From positions 6,499,546 through 6,563,545 of the forward strand of contig NW_024881300.1 of the NCBI RefSeq assembly GCF_018691265.1: 64,000 nt of DNA, in the 5' to 3' direction. Each line of letters opens with the position of its first letter. The stretch's first letter is position 1. The DNA is from Tyto alba. Lineage: Eukaryota > Chordata > Aves > Strigiformes > Tytonidae. Positions 34,346-46,380 of the stretch are shown piece after piece. A program made the position numbers and the translations under genes. The notes beneath the pieces were generated by a model that saw only the letters and a program-made list of their open reading frames with translations, was not told where the DNA came from and searched no databases.

Positions 34346-37300
34346 CATAGCAGCACTGTACGGGCAGAGACACCCATGTTGCCTCTGAGCTTAACCGTGT
34401 TGACAAGGCAATTGGCTTTCCTGGGTCTAGTAAGAGGGTGGAGGTAAGAACATTATTAAGTTCTTAGCTGAGAACAGTGTAGAAGCAAAGCAGATTAATG
34501 ACAGAAACTGGGAGCTAAAGTATAAATCCCTTGCAAATATGTCAGGTGTTTTAGTTCTATTTTTTTTCGTCCAGGATGTGTGTTGTCTTCTGTTTATGAC
34601 AAGCAGGCTACTGCTGTCACTTATGTGCAAAAGCAATTAAAATAATTTCTTCTGTTCTGACAATTGACGTTAGTTCCCGTTTGCTTTGTCTTACAAACAA
34701 ATGAGCTGCATTATTATCTATAGCACTGACCATCTTTCCAAGTATCCTATCATGTAAGTAGTTTGTATAAATAATTAAAAGCTGGGGTTCACAGTGGTGT
34801 CTGCAACAATGGGCTTGTTTTCTGCAACTTGATAGGAAAGATTTGATTTACATCTGCTCTGGGTATTTTATTCCCTATCTTATTAAAGCTTACAACTTAG
34901 ATATACCATAGTTTTTTATGGGGAACCTTGCCAAACATTTTCAGATGAAGAGAAATTTTCTCCAATTAAGAGATAGTATCAGTGGAATAGAACGTTGTCA
35001 CAGGATAATGGTCTCCTGCTGCTTTGTTAAATGCCAAGGTAAACCTGAGGCATTTATCAGAAATTAATGTCAAAGCAAAGTCGAGAGGTTTATCTTGAAA
35101 GCTGGAAACACTGAGCCTGTGAAAATGTTCTGTTAGAAAATAGTCCATGTTTCCTTGTGCATCCCTCCTCTCCCCAATTATACTTGGAAGGAAGCAAATT
35201 TTCTTTCTGGCACTGAATGCTGCCCCCGGATCTGGATACCAACTTTCTCTTAGATGTATAAACAGGCTGCTGAATCTTCAGCTTTAAGCTGGAGATGAGT
35301 AGTTATGTCAATTGTTCTGCAAGTATATATGAGCTTTACAATTGCATCCCATTACCCAATGCTGATCCAGGGCTTTAATTTTGTCAGGCTTCACACAGCC
35401 CTGATCCAAAGTATGTTGAAGTCAACTGACAGAAAACGGAAGTTTGAACTTGAAAAACATAAGTATTCCTCAAAGCAAATACATAAATCTGCTGGTCTTA
35501 CTGTGTTACCTGGATAAGGCCTGAAGGAAGGGTCAGGGTGAGGTAAAGAAGGGGGATGGAAGATAAAAATATAGTTCAATCATTTGGAAATATGCAACAA
35601 AATATCTTATGGCACAAAAGCAGGCTGTAGTCCTATGTTCCTATTTGTTCCTCGCAGATGCTGAGTAAAGTTTGTCAACTTGTTAAGAGAATAACCTGTT
35701 TGTCTGCTAGATCTAAGGCAAATCTTGTTAGATGAGTAAATCCCTGTAAGTATTCTTGCTCTTCAGTTACAACACTTTTGCTAGTGTCACAAGGTGTCTG
35801 CTGCCTTTTAAACCCTGAATTAACCATGTCAAATCAACCTTAATAGCTACTTAGTAATGTATTTAATCAGTCCAGAAATATACAAGAATTTTTATAATTG
35901 TCCTCAATTTTTTCCCTTCAATAGAATCTAAAATACTAATATTTGGAAGTCTTAATTTCTTTCCTACCTCTTTTCTTTTTCTTTTCTTCTTTGTACCAGT
36001 GACTGTTTTTTGTCATGTCCCTTACCTTCCACTGGTGTTTGAAAAAGGCAAAGATCAGTTGTTTTTGTCATTCAATGTTAACTCAGTCATACTGTAAACA
36101 AACCAGAAAACCTTGAATGTTTTAATTTTATGTATAATCTAGAGATGAGAAGACAATATATGTTTGTCTCATGATCAACAGAATTATTTCCTTGATATTT
36201 AAAAATACATTCTTATGAAAACTATTTTTAGCAAGGATTACATTACTTTGTATTATTTGCAGACCATATATTGCTTTACTGAAAATATAAAGATGAAAAC
36301 CACTGTGCGTGGAGGTGAAGCTGAGTTGATTGCTTTCTGTTGTCCTAGTCTGGGAGACTGGAAAAATATAAGCATGCTGACAAGAAATCAGTTCAATCTT
36401 TAAAACTGCTTTTTTTTTTTTTTTACCTGGCTTACTCAGGGTAAACTTTTTTTTCCACTAGGAATGTTCTGCATCTCTTTAAAAATTAAGATGACCCTAG
36501 GCCTCGCTCAAAATCTGAATGCTCCCAAAATATCAGGCATGGTCCTTGTACTACAGGTTTGTCCCTACTGAAAAGAAAAACAAACAGTAAAAACACAATA
36601 AAAAACAAAACTAACAAAGCCCCACACACACAACACCCTAAAAAAACCCCCAAATCCTCACAAGTTTCTTGTCCATATTGGCAGCATATTGTGCTTCATT
36701 TTAGATAACAGTTCACCATTTTTGGGCCCTGATAGTTATTAATTTAATTTACTAAGAAGCTGAAAAGATACAAATATGGAGAAACAAGTGTTTTTCTTTT
36801 ATTTTGTTCCTCTCTCTTTTGGAGTAGAGAGATTAATTTCAGGGCTGTTTTCAGAAGACTGGATACTGGGTTGTAGTACATCATACAGTGTTTCATCAGT
36901 CATGCTGCATTATGTCACATTAGGTGTTTGTATGAATTCATTTTAGTTTCTGAGACTTATTGAGGTATGAGAGAAAAAAAACATTTTATGAATATCTAGG
37001 AAGTGCCCACCAGTGGCAGGCAATCCTCTACCACCAAATAGGGAGGACTGTTTTCATTTAAGACTGACATGGTTTGGGAGGAAATGCGGAGATAAAATGA
37101 TGAAACAGTCCTAACAAATTAGCAAGTAGTATTAAAACCTTGTTCAGAAAATATATACATGATCCTGCAGTGTCCCTGGCTGTGGCAGGTTTCCCAACCT
37201 AGCTGTCAGTTCAGCTCCCCAGTGTCTTCCCCAGCATCACTGATCTAATGTGTGTGTGTGGTGAGACAGGGATGGGAGTTGTGGGGTTTAGCTATGCCGT

Positions 37301-39144
37301 GTGGTGCAGGAGCATGTGTAATATCTCATGGTAGGCTAATGTGAACTGAAGACCATATAGCAGCTCCTGGAAGGATGAAGGCAGTATGTACCTGTGTGGC
37401 TGTGTCTGTAAGTAACTGGTTCTTGGTCAGCTTTCTCAAAAGGGATCTGCAGGAGCAGAAATACGTTAGTAAAACATGCATTAGTATTCACTGAAACAAA
37501 CAAATTCTTTGTTTTTTAATGTCCTTTGACTTGTGTCAAGCAATGAGGTGTCTCCGGAACCTCAAAATATCATACAGAAGGGAAAGTGTTCAATTGATTG
37601 GCTTAGTGGAATCACATTTTTATGAAAATGTTGAACAGCCTTCTGAGGTGCCTTTTTTTTTTTTTGTGAAAAAAGCTATGGATTTCCTTTATGCTTCACA
37701 ACCATGAAGTGTTGCTATTTTATAAGTTTCATTGGATATTTGTAAATAAATAAGTAAAGGCTGTACTATTTCAGGATAGGATACAGGGAATTGAAAACGT
37801 GACTCACCACTTTACCTGCTTTTTAGTCCTAGGAATAGGGTGGAGTATATGGTGGAAATTTAAATCTCTCTGGGTAGTTATGAAACAGAAATATTAAGAT
37901 GAGAAACTACCCTCTTGTCACTTTATTTCCTAGTTGGTGCATTCTGAAATAATATATTCAGATGACACCTTAACTAACTTCTGAACTGAACCGAAGAAGT
38001 ACTTCATTGGGCTAAAATCAGAAATATTAGCTGTTGCCAAATCAACCTCAACAAAGAATGAACTGGATCTGAGCTGATTCTTTTTATCAATATGTGATGC
38101 TTTTAGATAACAGAATTCATTCCAGTATCACTGAGAGAGAAGGATTTCTAGGCAATAAGAAACCATAATGCTGTAAGCAAAAGTAGATGAAAGCTATGCT
38201 GTTTTCAGCAATTGGTCTGCAATACTAAATATTAAAAAATAAAATATTCTAATGATTATTTCTTCTAATTGAGGATATATTAATAGACAACTTAAAAACC
38301 TGGATTTCTCTTTGCAGGTCATTAGTATGATTGATACAACCAATGTTGCTTTTCTTTGTTCTAAACAAGAAAGTATCTTGTTTTATCTTAAATTATCTTA
38401 AACAAAGAAATTATCTTTGTTTCTGTTCTCCCTCTTTTAGTATATCTTTTGATGCATCCATAGTTACTACAGCAAAAGTTGGGGTCTTGACAGAATATGG
38501 GATGTGTGTATTGTGAAAATGTCTCAATATCAACTTCTGGAAAAAGCAGGAGACATCCAAGATCTTTTCTGAATCTTCTGGAAAATAGACAAACAAATCC
38601 ATAATCTTGATGGAAAAAGAGACTGTCATTAAAAGGACTGTTCAAGAATATTTCAAGGCTTACCTGCAATGTCCACTCAAAAAAACAGGCAGAGCAGCAC
38701 CTTGTTATAGGGTAGCTGTGATTTGGCTTTAGGTCACTGGCAGGCCCATCTTCAAATCCCAGAGAAATAAGTGAGTTTTCTATACCTCAATGAAAGCTCG
38801 TTCAGATTATAAAAATGAATCTGTAATTTAGACTTCTTAGGGCAGATGTTAGGATGAACAGAAAATTCTGTGGATGGAAAGACCATTTCATAACTCCCAG
38901 GCCTTTTGGCTAGTCTATAGTAACAACAGTGCATTTGAATAGATGGAATTCTGGAAATAAATCCCTGAAGCTCTATCAAGGCTCTAGGGAGTAGTCCTTT
39001 ATCTCTCATAATCAGCTCTAGTTGCAATATTGTCTATCTCCTGTAATTGAAAAAGCATTAGCAGTTGTCACGTTAGGATGTTAATTGAAGAACATCCTCA
39101 TGTTTCCATTTGTGGCTTTGCCGAGTAAATTGGATGCTACTTTT
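34346..39144. other. AT-rich noncoding DNA
   Basis: No gene is recognised. Poly-T tracts lie at 36409-36424 and 37653-37665, and an A/C-rich low-complexity patch lies near 36570-36660. The open frames at 38388-38669 (minus) and 38752-39027 (minus) are 72-93 codons with no recognised domain. Confidence 0.6.
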
Positions 39145-39162
39145 CATTGCATTGATGCAATG
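39145..39162. promoter_or_regulatory. Palindrome containing a CARE-like TGATGCAAT site
   Basis: CATTGCAT-TG-ATGCAATG is a perfect 8-bp inverted repeat around a 2-bp centre. It contains TGATGCAAT (39153-39161), the consensus C/EBP-ATF response element. One 9-mer match is expected about every hundred kilobases or so by chance, so function is not implied. Confidence 0.2.
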
Positions 39163-42100
39163 TGATTGTTATGTAGGTGAAGGACTGTAGGGCAGACCTG
39201 AATCCTAACCAACCTTTCACTGAGCAGTATTGCTTATATGCTTTCTGTACAACAATGGTGCTAGATACTGTGCACCTGAACCTGTCCAACTGAAATTGGT
39301 GAAGGTTTCACTATTGATTTCTACTAGGCCATGATCTGTGTTATTGAGTCTGATTGGTCTGAGTTGGAATATGTAATCCACAGGTTTCAAGATGGAATTT
39401 AGAAAACTGTATTTTGAATTTTATAAAGTGCATAACTTGCTAGATTGTTTGTGTGGATCAGAAGTAACTGTGTAACCAGTGTCACTGAGCTGAAGTTAGT
39501 ATGGACGTAATAGTGTGAACAGTACGTCATTCATAAACTGCTAGATGTAAGAATAGTGTGGCAGTAAAAATATAATATGAAATAGTTACATTGCCAAATC
39601 TCCAATTATAAAGACATATCAGAGGGGAAGAGAGTTGTAACCCATTACACTACTGCACATCCCCAAGGGTGATATCACAGTAAGGCTGAATACTGACTAC
39701 TTACAGTAATTTCTAGTGGCTTTAATGGTTCATGGCAAAGAGATGAATATCAGAAGTCCCAATAATAGACTTTCGTGCCTAGGTTTCTATTTATAATGAA
39801 ATTCTGTTCAGATTAGTGGAAAAAAGTACATCCAAAGAAGAAAAGGATTGCAAACTAAATGGAATTGCCACAGGATTTATTTTTGCTTTAACTTGTAGAT
39901 GATGATTAAAAATGTGTATTGATTTGCAATTTGCCCTGATACTTGAAACTGATAAAAGCGTAAACTACTTCTTTGATTTAATAGCTTTATTAGAGCTGGG
40001 GTTGGGTAGAGTTATGTGGGGTCACTTTTTGCCTGGGGTTGCCTATCCATTTTCAGTAGAAGAAAAGAATAGGAATGAAGCACTGACAGATCCCATCTGG
40101 GCTCCCCGAGACAGCTGGTTTCAATACAGTCTGTCTAATGCTAGAATTGTGTCTTCAGTTGCTTTTGTTGGCATATCACAATAGTTTAATGTTTTGAGAT
40201 AACACCTACAGAATGGACTGAGTCCATAGTGTGTTAGTAGCACCATTTCTCATGAATTAGAGAAATACTGGATATCTGTATGTTGATTCAGTTAGGGTGT
40301 ATGTATATATTAATACAGAAGAAAAAAGAAACATAGTAAGTGCTATGAATACACAAATTAACCAAGATGAAACTAGGACTAATTTTACAGGTTTCCTTTA
40401 GGTTCATCTATGTCTTTGACTACCAGTAGGAGATCAACTGGATGCTATATATTTTTTTTAATTTTAGCTTTTAGATATTGTGTATTGATGCTTAATTTGG
40501 CTTGGCTTATAAACATGCTGTGTAGGTCACACCCTTATTTAGATGCCAGATATTGAAATCCTTGAGTGTCAAAAGGGCAGCAGGAAATGCCTGGACAAAG
40601 ATATTGGAATCTGGCAAGATATTTTTACTGTGGCTCTCTCCCTAGAAATCACATCTTTGCTTTAAATTTGGTCTTTGGTCTTGTATGAAGTGTCATTGAA
40701 TATATTTAATGTTCTTTTTATTATTTTACTAATTGTTATAGTTATTTTTAACAAATTTCAGTATTCCCCTGCCTGAAATCTACAGGAAGAGCAGCGCCCA
40801 ATCTATAGGTCACAGAATGTGAGCAAAACACCATAGCAAGCAACAGCAACAGCTCAGGGGTTAGGACTCATTCTGGGAGAACTGAAATTGGAGTATAATG
40901 TGGGGAGAAAATAGCAGACTGGGAAAATAGCCATATTCCCTCAGGAACTTCAGTGCAGCAATTCAGAAAAAAAATACTATGACATTACTAATGTACATGC
41001 AAATGCACACATCAGTATTGGTCCCTGAATCCTCTTCAGCTGAAATCTTATTTTGCAAAAATTAAGTTGCCTTCTGCCAGGAAAAATTACTGTTTGTCAT
41101 TTATTCCAAGAGACTGCCTTGTCTTGTGTGATCAGTTCACTACATTTGCAATATGGAAACAACATATTTCCATTAATGCAGACATTCACTTCCATCTCCA
41201 TAAGACTTCTGAAGCACACTACTCTAAATATAGAAGTGCTTTCTGTTCCCTCCTGCCCCCCCTTCTTCAATTTCTTTTTTAAATGATGTAGTTAGATAGC
41301 TAAGATTGATTCTATAATCAAACCCAGTCCGTAAGATGACACTCACTTTGTGAATAGATAGCTTATCCACCTCCTATCCTAATGTTCAGATGTACAGCAG
41401 AGAACAGTAATTCTTTTAGTCTTCTCCTTGCTCCCCATTTTTTTTTTTTTAAAGGTAGTTACCCTCAGTGTTATACAGTGAGCACAAATATTCCAAATAT
41501 TCACAGGAAAGTATGTGTCTCTTATTGCCCATTTCTGTTGAAAGTGAGCTATTTTGTCCTGCAAACCAGAAATAAAATCACAACTGCATTATAAGGGTCA
41601 CTAACAGAAAGACCCATGTTTAACACTTGCAACAAATATAAGATACTCTACACATTTGTTTTCTAGGATATTGGATAATGCCAGTAAATTTTTTTTTTTT
41701 TTTCTTACCTGGTTCATAAGAAGATTTTTTTTCTTTTGTTCCTGACATGTCTATAAGCCATGAACTTGCACCTTAGTTCTTTAATTGCAATGCAGTTAGG
41801 GGAAATGGGGGTTGAAAGATGGTAATCTGTGTATAGTAAACACATAGGAATGCCAGCATGCTTTAATAAGAGCTCGGGAAGCAATAAGGGAAGTCTAAAA
41901 TCAGGACTAAGAGGAAGAGTAAGAAGAGGAAATCTTAGGACATTTTCTCTGTTTGGAGAGAGATTTCACTGAAGAGTTAATAGAACTTTGATTTGAAGAA
42001 CTTCTGTAATTGTGCCTTTATGCTTTATTATTTTTTAAAATTATTTAAAGGGTGTTAAAATTAACTGCTTGAGCTTAAAGTAGGCAAGCTAAAAAGGGGT

Positions 42101-44692
42101 GTACGTGTGTCAGATAAAATATGTGCAACATACATTCTTTTACATTTGTGACATGGTGTTTTGGTCTGGGCATTTTATGGTATGTTCCAGAGCCTGTTGG
42201 AGTGGAAAACGATGCCCCTTGTAACTAACTCTCATGTCTTTGTGTTAAATCACCCTTCCTTTCCCAGGTCTCCAAGCAACAGTATCTTAAAGATGAAATA
42301 TTCATTTCTGAAGCCTAATTTAATTTCAGAGTTGCCTGAGCTGCAGAGCTTATCAGTTCATGGAATCCACAAAATTCGATGAATTAACAACTCTTTTTCC
42401 ATAGATGGAAGGTTATTTTTAATTTTTTTTTTCAGGATCTTGTTAAAATGCATCTTCTGATTTTTAACCTAGGTTTGGCTGTCTATGATTTACTCATTTG
42501 TGATTCAGGGGATAAGAAGAAAAGCTAGAAGCAATAATCTTCCCATCAATAAATGCAAGGAATTGTTGCTTTATAATAGCTATTAGCAACCCTGAACAGT
42601 GCAAAGCCATAAATAAATGAAGGTTAAAGGATTTCAAATCTGTTTTCTATTTCCCTTGTTTTAGTTCAGATTTTTTAAAATACATTTTGTGCAGAGGCTA
42701 AAGATTATTTAACAGATAACTAGTGGCATATTTTAACCAGATAAATCAGTAACAAATGAAACTGGGCATAAAACATGGAAATAATGAGTGCAAGAGCTCA
42801 GAAAGGCTGAGCTTGTAAATGCTGCTATAAAATGATTTAAGGTGAGCTCACCAAGAGCATCTGAGGGTGCTACCTTTCTTCCTGTGAACTTTCAATGACT
42901 AGCAGCTGGATGTCTGTGCTTCTGATGTTTACACAATTTTGCAAATTAGATACTTCTGACAATCCTCATAATTAATGTGTAGGCACTGTTGTCTCCTTTT
43001 CCTCTTCTTATACTAAATAAGAAATAGTGGTTGGAGATGGAAATACTTAGATACATTGTGGAGGTTCTTATCTGAAGCTAGAATTAATCATTAATGCATG
43101 CAAATCATAAATATTAAGCATTAAAGAAGCCATTGTTCCTTGTAACTGTTGGGTCTGTTCCCTGGGCAAGCAGATGTAGAGGTGCCAGGATCTCTCCTGG
43201 CGTAACTCCCCTGGAGTCACTGTGGGTAGAACAACGGTTGCCCTCCTTGGACGTCTGCAGCTGATAGGTCTCATGAAGGAGATCCAGTAAAATCTGTTAC
43301 TGGTAGTCTCCTTGAGAAAAGCTGATAATGAGATGGTGGACAACATGAAATGAACAGTGTAATCTTTCTTTTGCTCTGCTTTATGGTACGGCTTCCACTG
43401 AGACTACTTGCATTTACAGTAATCATATGGCTAGAAACATTTTCTCCAAGGAAAGAATATCGTGGATATTATTATAGTATAGGTGTATTATGGAGCCAGT
43501 CTATGCAGACAGGACTTGTGCATCACTAACTTCAGTCCAAATATAAATAACATCTGCTGCTGCATGCGATAGGATAAAGACTGGAATTAATGACTAAAAC
43601 CTGAATCTTTTACCTGATGAAAAAGATTTACTTAGCTGCAATTAGGCATACTCATGTTCCAAGGAACCTGAATGATTACTTACTCATTTGTATCCTCTGT
43701 ATATATAATCTAAAAAGTGTTGTAGTTTTTTTTGTTGTGTTTTTATTTCATTTTTCCTAGCTAGAATGAAAATGCTGCGAAGGTGAAAATTTGCAGATAT
43801 TTCAAAATATTTTCCCAGGAATGGTATTGGGAGTTCTTAGAATGAATTTGAATTTTAGAGCAAATTTTAAGTGTTTACTATGGTTCATAAATGTCAGTAA
43901 TGCAATCACGTTTTTCAGCAGGTGAAATTACAAGCTTTAATTCAAGCATGCCTCATCACTTATGAGCTATGCTTCTTTTGCAAACAACTAGGCAGAACAA
44001 ACTGACATGTGCAAGAAAAGAGTAAGCAGGAAGTGCTATAAACATACGTATGTTCTGCCCTATGGTGTCTACATTTTTTTTTCTGTTTATAATATTAAGA
44101 TGCTTTGGTCGCTTATGCATTTTTTAAATAACAGAAAATGAACCAAACCTGTGGTGATTTACAACTAAATCAACCTAAATATAAATAATATAGCAAAACA
44201 ATAAACCATTTTTGCAAGCTAAACAATTTCTTTTGACTCACATTCTCAAGAAAAGACAGAGAGAATTAAATGAGTGTTTCAATGCTCTGTGAAGGGTAGA
44301 AATCAGGTCTTCTGCATGGTGAAGTGGAGAGCTTTGGCACCCTTGGCAAGGCAGGCCAAAATTATTACCCCTTTGTTTCCTAGAATTGTGGTTAGTTTTA
44401 ATCTTTCTTGCTATTACTTGTGCTGTGGTTTTACAAAGTTATAGCCCTAAAACGTTAAGGTTAAACAGCTTTAAAAAAAGTACGATTAAAATGTAATGAG
44501 AATCTATCTGGAATAAAGGATTCCTAACTGCAATGTAGGACACCTTCTAGAGAGACACAGTGGCATTCTCTAAAAAAAAATATCTGTGAGAAAGTATGAT
44601 CCCAAAAGAAAAGGTAATTTCTGGAGGGCATGAGCAGTTTTGGATTATTTAAGATACCGCTGCGGAAGAACAATAGAGAGGCAGGACACTGG
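39163..44692. other. AT-rich noncoding DNA
   Basis: No gene is recognised. Poly-T tracts lie at 41438-41450 and 41689-41703. The frames at 39912-40184 (plus) and 43068-43346 (minus) are 90-92 codons and look like chance. The part around 43880-44240 is free of homopolymers and could be conserved noncoding sequence, but this is untested. Confidence 0.55.
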
Positions 44693-44755
44693 GCTGCTTT
44701 TCAGGCTTTTGGCTAAGATCAAGTGTAGTGCATAGTATATCTCTTGGACAGGTGT
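44693..44755 (+). pseudogene. U2 snRNA pseudogene, 5' fragment
   Basis: Positions 44696-44729 match U2 snRNA nucleotides about 4-37 with three mismatches in 34, including the unbroken string GGCTAAGATCAAGTGTAGT. U2 pairs with the intron branch point in the spliceosome through its GUAGUA element. Here that element reads GTAGTG. Similarity fades after 44730, where the stem IIa region should follow, so the copy is truncated or rearranged. A T-rich stretch follows at 44759. No proximal sequence element was recognised upstream. It is a dead retro- or DNA-mediated copy. Confidence 0.75.
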
Positions 44756-45639
44756 GATTTTTTTTGTTGTTGTTGTTTTTGTTTAAATCACATGATGGGG
44801 AGATGGGAAACTGCCTGGATTAAGGCAGACCTCGGGTCCAGAGAGCAACCATGAACCTGTTGTGGAGGGAGGCAATTCCTGTTCTGCGGGGAATGATGAA
44901 ATTGCTCTCAGTTCTGTTGCTGACCAGCACATAGGTCTTGATAGTGCTTGAGACAGAGCTAAAGAGGCGAAAATACAACATAGTAAAATTAACCAAATTG
45001 AGATTGCAAGAAGCATAAATAAGGAAATTGTGGAATCAGGTTTTTTATATTTTGTGCAGTTATACATGTATAAATTATACTGGTGTGATGCAGTGTATTT
45101 TAATATGCTGTAAAAAAAAGATCTCTGGATCACAAAGACACTGAACTGTTGGATAATTTACATCTCAGAAGATAGGTTGACCAGTGGGTATTCCCACTTT
45201 AAATGTTGTGATTAGTGAGATGTGTGAGAAAATGATTTGGAACAACTGTTGTTTCTATTAGTATACTTCTGATTATCAGTGGTGTGTGCCAGTTCTGTGC
45301 AGAAAGCACAATTCTAGATTTCTCTGCTTTTGCAGGCATGTCTTGTAGACAAGAACCTGATCCAGAAACAGCACAATCTAGATCCTCATAACACATAGTG
45401 AAGACTATGAGAAAGCTTAGATGATGCATGCTGTGCTTTTTGAGAAAAACACACAACGCAGAAAAAGCATATGCCCTGCAGAATAAATTTTTCCTGGTAT
45501 GTAGGACGTGCATTAAGCAGGAATCTAAGAACAAATCAGAGAGAAACCAGATGTAATTAGCATTATAGCCACACCCCTTCTTACTGACCCACCTTCAATT
45601 TGTCAATGTGTTTGATGATCAGATGTAAACAAACCATTG
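44756..45639. other. Noncoding DNA
   Basis: No gene is recognised. Two minus-strand frames of 111-116 codons (44783-45133 and 45199-45534) carry no recognisable domain and no visible splice or poly-A context. Confidence 0.55.
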
Positions 45640-46380
45640 CTAGGAAGGAGACATATTTGGAAACATTTTCTCATTCGCATTAATAATGAAAAGTAACATT
45701 TGATTCCCTGGGCACTTTTTCAGCTCATGCTCTGAAACTGAACCTAATTACCAATGTTGCATTACAAAGTGGAGCCTTTTCTGCTTAGGGAACAGAACAG
45801 GCATTAATGAGAGCTTCCATTCCTTTTTTAAAATATTTTCTGCACATTAAGTTTAGTTTATTCAACATGCCACTCCTTGTCCTTAAAGTAGCAGACCAAA
45901 AAAATCCAAACCCCAACACCCTGTCTTTGCCTTTTTAGTTCATGTGCCTCATTTATTTATTTTTTTTTTTTCCCAGAGAGAAAATAAAATATTTTAATTT
46001 GACTTCACTGTCATATGGTTAGTTACCAACCTGAGATTTCAGTGAAATGTCCTTTGTTGAAGATTTAGAAAAACAATCAGTGTGCAGCAAATATTGATAT
46101 GACTCTTAATGGCAATTTGGCTGATTAATATCCTTTCATGCTGCAAAGCAGCATGAAACACAGCGTTTTAATGAACGCCAACAACAAAGAGAGTACCAGG
46201 TGTGTTACTAAGAAACTATCTCTAGTGTGATTTAATTAATCAAAGCATTGCATGGAGCAATTATGAGCAACCTTGTGTAAGTGGCAGTGGTACATGATCC
46301 TTGATTTAAAATTGGTTTTAAAGAAAGACATCATGGCTTAATAACTATGCTTTGCCAGTCACAGAACAAACCTTTGTTTA
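45640..46380. promoter_or_regulatory. Candidate conserved noncoding element cluster
   Basis: Apart from one T run (45960-45971), this stretch is complex AT-rich sequence. It holds homeodomain-type cores (ATTAATGAG near 45803, TTTAATTAATC near 46231, GCATTGCATGG near 46246) and a perfect 11-bp hairpin at 46134-46158. This resembles vertebrate developmental enhancers, but the resemblance is one of style only. Alignment with other birds and mammals would decide. Confidence 0.25.
46134..46158. other. Perfect 11-bp inverted repeat with a 3-nt loop
   Basis: TTTCATGCTGC and GCAGCATGAAA are exact reverse complements separated by AAA. The stem is too short for a microRNA precursor. It could be a dimeric protein site or a cruciform-prone site. 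Confidence 0.85.

Noticed and set aside
38751..38765. tRNA B-box-like string (TTCAAATCCC)
   Set aside because: No A box at the right distance and no cloverleaf could be drawn.
44797..44815. Downstream continuation of U2 snRNA ('gggagatgggaa')
   Set aside because: It resembles a later part of U2 but the intervening sequence does not align. Too short to join to the 44693-44755 relic.
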